Origin: CAZBDU01 sp964490725 | GTDB taxonomy: Bacteria > Spirochaetota > Spirochaetia > SZUA-6 > DRHE01 | DNA length: 9,503 bases | Assembly: GCA_964490725.1 (NCBI GenBank) | Contig: CAZBDU010000145.1 | Span: forward strand, 1-9,503 | Reading direction: 5' to 3' | Shown: in pieces, positions 6,209-9,503 of the stretch | Layout: each line of letters opens with the position of its first letter | Numbering within the stretch: position 1 is the stretch's first letter | Notes under the pieces: model-generated | What the model was told of the DNA's origin: nothing | The model's input: the letters and a program-made list of their open reading frames with translations, nothing else | The model's database searches: none | Made by a program: the position numbers and the translations under genes

Positions 6209-7392
6209 TCGGCATTTCCAAGCTCTACTGCGGGACCGTAGAGCCCTCGGACCCCCTGCGCTACGGGCGCAGCTCCCGAGCCCTTCCCTCGCACCTGCTG
6301 CAGTTCTCCGCCGACAAGAGGCCGGTGGTGGTCTGGAACGTGGGCCGGCGCTGCAACCTGCGCTGCCGGCATTGCTACTCCGGCTCCCGGAACCGCAGCT
6401 ACTCCGGGGAGCTTTCCACCGCGGAGGGACGCGCGCTGATCCGCGATCTGGCCGGCTACGGGGTGCCGGTGATCCTGTTCTCCGGCGGGGAGCCCCTCAT
6501 GCGGCCGGATATCCTGGAGCTGTTGGGCTTTGCCCGGGAGCTGGGGGTGCGGGCCGTGCTGTCCACCAACGGCACCCTGATCACTGCCGAGCTGGCCTCA
6601 GAGCTGAAGCGCATGGAGCTCTCCTACGTGGGGATCAGCCTGGACGGCCTGGAGGAAACCCACGACCGCTTTCGCGGCCAGCAGGGCGCCTTCCAGGCGG
6701 CCATGGCGGGCCTGAGGAGCTGCCGGGAGGCGGGGATCAAGGTGGGGTTGCGCTTCACAATCAACCGCGCCAACGCCGCCGACATACCCGGGATCTTCGA
6801 CCTGCTGGTGGCCGAGCAGATCCCCCGGGTCTGCTTTTACCACCTGGTGTACTCCGGCAGGGGCAGCCGCCTGGTGGAGGAGGATCTGAATCACCAGGAG
6901 ACCCGCGCCACCGTGGATCTGATCATGGACCGCACCCGGGAGCTGTTCGCCGCCGGCCACCGGCGGGAGGTGCTCACCGTGGACAATCACGCCGACGGGG
7001 TGTACCTGTACCTGCGCCTGCGCCGGGAGGACCCCGCGCGGGCGGAAGCCGTGCTGGAGCTCCTGCGCATGAACGGCGGCAACAGCTCCGGGCACGGCAT
7101 CGGCTGCGTGAGCTGGGACGGGTCGGTGCACGCGGACCAGTTCTGGCGGCACCACTCCTTCGGCAACGTCCGCGAGCGCCCCTTCAGCCGGATCTGGAGC
7201 GACCTCTCCGATCCGCTGATGGCCAGGCTGAAGGACAAGAAGCCCCACGTGAAGGGCCGCTGCGCCCGCTGCCGCTACCTGGAGCTGTGCGGCGGCAATT
7301 TCCGGGTGCGCGCCGAGGCGATCACCGGGGACCTGTGGGAGGCCGATCCGGCCTGCTACCTCACCGACCGGGAGATCGAGGAGGAGAGCTGA
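6205..7392 (+). CDS. ahbC: AhbC, radical SAM 12,18-didecarboxysiroheme deacetylase
   Basis: A 395-residue radical SAM protein with a C-terminal auxiliary-cluster (SPASM-like) domain. The N-terminus, MIGISKLYCGTVEPSDPLRY, is highly characteristic of AhbC, followed by SHLLQF (29-34) and VVVWNVG (41-47). CNLRCRHC (C50, C54, C57) binds the catalytic 4Fe-4S cluster; SGGEPL (93-98) and STNGTLI (120-126) are core SAM-fold motifs. C301 (in GCVSWDG), C353, C356 and C362 (in CARCRYLELCGG) and C384 are candidate ligands of a second cluster. AhbC converts 12,18-didecarboxysiroheme to Fe-coproporphyrin III by removing two acetate side chains. A NirJ role in heme d1 is less likely because the AhbC-type N-terminus is present and no other nir genes are in view. 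An excellent AAGGAGG (6194-6200) sits 4 nt before the start. It shares a 30-nt perfect repeat (6392-6421) with ahbD. Confidence 0.92.
   Translation: MIGISKLYCGTVEPSDPLRYGRSSRALPSHLLQFSADKRPVVVWNVGRRCNLRCRHCYSGSRNRSYSGELSTAEGRALIRDLAGYGVPVILFSGGEPLMRPDILELLGFARELGVRAVLSTNGTLITAELASELKRMELSYVGISLDGLEETHDRFRGQQGAFQAAMAGLRSCREAGIKVGLRFTINRANAADIPGIFDLLVAEQIPRVCFYHLVYSGRGSRLVEEDLNHQETRATVDLIMDRTRELFAAGHRREVLTVDNHADGVYLYLRLRREDPARAEAVLELLRMNGGNSSGHGIGCVSWDGSVHADQFWRHHSFGNVRERPFSRIWSDLSDPLMARLKDKKPHVKGRCARCRYLELCGGNFRVRAEAITGDLWEADPACYLTDREIEEES
6392..6421 (+). repeat. 30-nt perfect direct repeat, copy in ahbC (second copy 8483-8512)
   Basis: The 30 bases from ACCGCAGCTACTCC to TTTCCACCG are identical here and at 8483-8512. 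Both copies lie shortly after the CxxxCxxC motif and in the same codon phase, encoding (N/D)RSYSGELST in each protein. Identity stops abruptly on both sides. The CTT leucine codon, unusual in this GC-rich DNA, is shared as well. Confidence 0.9.
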
Positions 7393-8378
7393 TGTTTCCA
7401 ACCACGAGGATGCGGCGCCTGCGCGCCAGCGAGCCCCTGCGCCGGATGGTGCGGGAGACCAGGCTGTCGGTGGACCAGCTGATCGATCCGCTGTTCGTCT
7501 GCCCCGGAAGCGGCGTGCGCCGTGAGATCCAGGCCATGCCCGGCAACTTCCAGCTCTCCGTGGACCAGCTGGTGGAGGAGTGCCGGAGGATTCGCGACCT
7601 GGGCATCCCGGGGGTGCTGCTGTTCGGCATCCCGGAGCACAAGGACCAGACCGGCTCGGAGTCCTGGGCGGAGGACGGCATCGTGCAGCGGGCTGTGAGG
7701 GCGGTGAAGGAGGCGGTCCCGGGGCTGCTGGTGGTGACCGACCTCTGCTTCTGCGAGTACACCAGCCACGGGCACTGCGGGGTGATCCGCGGCGGCGAGG
7801 TGGACAACGACGCCACCCTGGACCTGCTGGCCCGCCAGGCCCTCTCCCACGCCCGGGCGGGCGCCGACATCCTGGCGCCCTCGGACATGATGGACGGCCG
7901 GGTGGGCAGGATTCGCGAAGCCCTGGACGGGGAGGGGTTCCAGAGCCTGCCCATCATGTCCTACGCGGCCAAGTACGCCTCCGCCTTCTACGGTCCCTTC
8001 CGGGAGGCCGCCGGCTCGGCTCCGCAGTTCGGCGACCGCCGGGGCTACCAGATGGACCCGGCCAACGCGGAGGAGGCGCTGCGGGAGGTGGAGCTGGACC
8101 TCGAGGAGGGGGCCGACATCGTCATGGTGAAGCCAGCGCTGGCCTACCTGGACGTGATCTACCGGGTGAAGAGCACCTTCGGCGTCCCGGTGGCGGCCTA
8201 CAACGTCAGCGGCGAGTACTCCTGCCTGACCGCGGCCGCCCAGCGCGGCTGGGTGGACGGGGAGCGTACCGCCCTGGAGGTGCTCACGGCCATGAAGCGC
8301 GCCGGGGCGGACATCCTGATCACCTACTTCGCCAGGCAGGCGGCCGCGGCCCTCCAGGGAGGCGGCTGGCATGAGTGA
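7392..8378 (+). CDS. hemB: Delta-aminolevulinic acid dehydratase (porphobilinogen synthase)
   Basis: A 328-residue enzyme condensing two 5-aminolevulinates into porphobilinogen. The frame is open far upstream through ahbC, but the family opening FPTTRMRRLRASEPLRRMVRE (residues 2-22) starts at the ATG at 7392. That ATG overlaps the ahbC stop as TGATG and has GAGGAG (7381-7386) 5 nt before it. DLCFCEYTSHGHCG (117-130) supplies C119, C121 and C129, the zinc-binding cysteine triad of metal-dependent HemB. MSYAAKYASAFYGPFREAA (189-207) contains the active-site K194, and IVMVKPALAYLD (243-254) the Schiff-base K247. GDRRGYQMDPAN (214-225) and YNVSGEY (270-276) are further conserved segments. The presence of both lysines and all three cysteines argues for a fully active zinc enzyme. 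Placement of hemB between ahbC and ahbD mixes an early step with the two last ones, so all are made in one transcript. Confidence 0.97.
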   Translation: MFPTTRMRRLRASEPLRRMVRETRLSVDQLIDPLFVCPGSGVRREIQAMPGNFQLSVDQLVEECRRIRDLGIPGVLLFGIPEHKDQTGSESWAEDGIVQRAVRAVKEAVPGLLVVTDLCFCEYTSHGHCGVIRGGEVDNDATLDLLARQALSHARAGADILAPSDMMDGRVGRIREALDGEGFQSLPIMSYAAKYASAFYGPFREAAGSAPQFGDRRGYQMDPANAEEALREVELDLEEGADIVMVKPALAYLDVIYRVKSTFGVPVAAYNVSGEYSCLTAAAQRGWVDGERTALEVLTAMKRAGADILITYFARQAAAALQGGGWHE

Positions 8379-9465
8379 CCGCCCCTCCGCCTCCGCCGCG
8401 GCGCCCACGCTGCGGCTGCTGGCCTGGGAGGTGACCCGCCGCTGTCCCCTGCGCTGCCGCCACTGCCGCGGCGCCGCCGCGGACCGCAGCTACTCCGGGG
8501 AGCTTTCCACCGGGGAGTGCCTCCGCCTGCTGGAGGGGATCGCTGCCTTCGCCAGGCCCATCATCATCCTCACCGGCGGGGAGCCCATGGCCCGGGAGGA
8601 CATCTACGCCATCGCCCGTCACGGCACCGATCTGGGCCTGCGGGTGGTCATGGCCCCCTGCGGGACGCTGATGGACCCCGCAAGCACCCGGGCCATCGTG
8701 GAGGCGGGGATCCAGCGCATCAGCCTCAGCATCGACGGGGCGGAGGCCGCCGCCCACGACTCCTTCCGCGGGGTGAGCGGCGCCTTCGATTCGGTGCTGC
8801 GGGCGGCCCGGCTGGCCCGGGAGCAGGGGCTGGAGTTCCAGGTGAACACCACCGTCACCAGGCTGAACGTGGGACAGCTGGAGCGCATCCTGGAGCTGGC
8901 CATCGAGCTGGGGGCGGTGAGCCACCACCCCTTCCTGCTGGTCCCCACCGGACGCGGGCGGGAGCTGGCCGATCTGGCCATCGCCCCGCAGGAGTACGAG
9001 CGGGTCCTGAGCTGGATCTACCGCCGCAGCCTGGAGTGCCCCATCCAGCTCAAGCCCACCTGCGCCCCCCACTACTACCGCATCATGCGGCAGGAGGAGA
9101 GCCGGGCCGGGCGCACCGTGAGCCGGGAGACCCACGGGCTGGCCGCCATGACCCGGGGATGCCTGGGGGGGCAGTCCTTCGCCTTCGTCTCCCACACCGG
9201 AGCCGTGCAGATCTGCGGTTTCCTGGACCTGCCGGCCGGAGACGTGCGGGAGACCGGGCTGGACTTCCGTCCCATCTGGGAGGGCAGCAGCCTGTTCCGG
9301 GAGGTGCGGGACCCCTCCCGCTACGGCGGCAAGTGCGGCCTCTGCGAGTACCTCCGGGTGTGCGGCGGTTGCCGCGCCCGGGCCTTCGCCGTGAGCGGGG
9401 ACCACATGGCCGAGGAGCCCTTCTGCGTGTACCGCCCCCGCCGGCTGGCCGGCGCCGCCTCGTGA
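8371..9465 (+). CDS. ahbD: AhbD, radical SAM heme b synthase (Fe-coproporphyrin III decarboxylase)
   Basis: A 364-residue radical SAM/SPASM-like protein. LRLLAWEVTRRCPLRCRHCR (14-33) holds C25, C29 and C32 of the catalytic cluster; LTGGEPM (67-73), SLSIDG (118-123) and VPTGRGREL (191-199) follow. KPTCAPHYYRIMRQ (228-241) and TRGCLGGQSFAFVSHTGAVQ (261-280) are the segments that mark the AhbD/NirJ group. C264, C282, C322, C325, C331, C334 and C352 (in EEPFCVYRP) are candidate ligands for a second 4Fe-4S cluster. AhbD oxidatively decarboxylates the two propionates of Fe-coproporphyrin III to the vinyl groups of heme b. Co-occurrence with AhbC and no other nir genes in view favour AhbD over NirJ. 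AGGGAGG (8356-8362) lies 8 nt before the ATG, and the gene overlaps hemB by 8 nt. Its stop overlaps a GTG start of the next frame. Confidence 0.9.
   Translation: MSDRPSASAAAPTLRLLAWEVTRRCPLRCRHCRGAAADRSYSGELSTGECLRLLEGIAAFARPIIILTGGEPMAREDIYAIARHGTDLGLRVVMAPCGTLMDPASTRAIVEAGIQRISLSIDGAEAAAHDSFRGVSGAFDSVLRAARLAREQGLEFQVNTTVTRLNVGQLERILELAIELGAVSHHPFLLVPTGRGRELADLAIAPQEYERVLSWIYRRSLECPIQLKPTCAPHYYRIMRQEESRAGRTVSRETHGLAAMTRGCLGGQSFAFVSHTGAVQICGFLDLPAGDVRETGLDFRPIWEGSSLFREVRDPSRYGGKCGLCEYLRVCGGCRARAFAVSGDHMAEEPFCVYRPRRLAGAAS
8483..8512 (+). repeat. 30-nt perfect direct repeat, copy in ahbD (first copy 6392-6421)
   Basis: Identical over 30 bases to the segment in ahbC, in the same reading phase and the same place relative to the radical SAM cysteine motif. 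It encodes the end of D38 through T47 plus the first base of G48. The flanking codons differ between the two genes. Confidence 0.9.
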
Positions 9466-9503
9466 GCGGCCGCCTGGCGGCGGAGAGCATCGGCCGCTAC
9501 CTG
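9462..9503 (+). CDS. Start of an unidentified tenth operon gene, cut by the window edge
   Basis: A GTG at 9462 overlaps the ahbD stop as GTGA, the same 4-nt coupling seen at other junctions. The frame stays open for the remaining 14 codons (peptide SGRLAAESIGRYL after the start). Fourteen residues are too few to identify a family. Siroheme decarboxylase subunits or hemL would be logical here, but the peptide does not resemble the usual AhbA/AhbB opening as I know it. No Shine-Dalgarno is visible, so translation would rely on coupling to ahbD. The call rests on arrangement only. Confidence 0.4.
   Translation, partial: MSGRLAAESIGRYL

Noticed and set aside
6372..7391. Long open frame upstream of hemB in the same phase.
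   Set aside because: It is the +1-shifted shadow of ahbC in GC-rich DNA. The translation is Gly/Pro/Arg-rich, and HemB homology begins exactly at 7392.
8371..9465. Assignment of the second radical SAM gene as NirJ of heme d1 synthesis.
   Set aside because: No nirS, nirF, nirE-type or other d1 genes are present, while AhbC, HemA, HemB and HemC are adjacent. Heme b synthase fits better, though sequence alone cannot fully separate the two.
1..9503. CRISPR arrays, insertion sequences, tRNA or rRNA genes, and phage genes.
   Set aside because: No regularly spaced repeats, transposase motifs, cloverleaf-like segments or rRNA-like stretches were seen. The window is a compact metabolic operon.

Overview
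The window is a GC-rich bacterial segment (clearly above 65% GC by eye, with G or C at most third codon positions). It is almost entirely one plus-strand operon for tetrapyrrole synthesis by the siroheme-dependent (alternative, Ahb) heme pathway. AhbC- and AhbD-type radical SAM enzymes, a cobA-hemD fusion, a CcsA/HemX-like membrane protein beside hemA and very tight gene packing point to an anaerobic deltaproteobacterial lineage (Desulfobacterota sensu lato, Desulfuromonadia/Deferrisoma-like). The lineage is inferred from gene content and order, not from a search.

Layout. Positions 1-172, minus strand: the N-terminal 57 codons of a YhcC/TIGR01212-type radical SAM protein, cut by the window edge and transcribed divergently. 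Positions 173-391: the intergenic control region, with a candidate sigma70 promoter (275-303) and a perfect 16-bp palindrome (310-325) at the predicted transcription start. Positions 392-9465, plus strand: nine consecutive genes, ccsA/hemX-like, precorrin-2 dehydrogenase, hemA, hemC, a TetR-family regulator, cobA-hemD, ahbC, hemB and ahbD. A tenth reading frame begins at 9462 and runs off the window. Only the first junction has a gap (3 nt); every later junction overlaps by 1-11 nt. No terminator is visible, and the operon probably continues.

How the genes work together. HemA reduces glutamyl-tRNA to glutamate-1-semialdehyde. The aminomutase HemL is not here. HemB makes porphobilinogen, HemC hydroxymethylbilane, and the HemD domain uroporphyrinogen III. 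The CobA domain methylates this to precorrin-2, and the SirC/Met8-like enzyme oxidises it to sirohydrochlorin and possibly inserts iron to give siroheme. Siroheme decarboxylase AhbA/AhbB is not in the window. AhbC then removes the acetate side chains to give Fe-coproporphyrin III, and AhbD decarboxylates this to heme b. The first gene is a membrane protein of the cytochrome c assembly/HemX family, fitting an organism with heavy c-type heme demand.

The most interesting point is regulatory. A TetR-family repressor gene lies inside the operon, and a TetR-style palindrome lies at the operon's only visible promoter. This suggests an autoregulated heme operon that senses a tetrapyrrole or related signal. 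Other points worth a look are a 30-nt perfect in-frame repeat shared by ahbC and ahbD, a degenerate tryptophan-rich motif in the CcsA-like protein, and a Gly/Ala-rich tandem-repeat tail on the precorrin-2 dehydrogenase.
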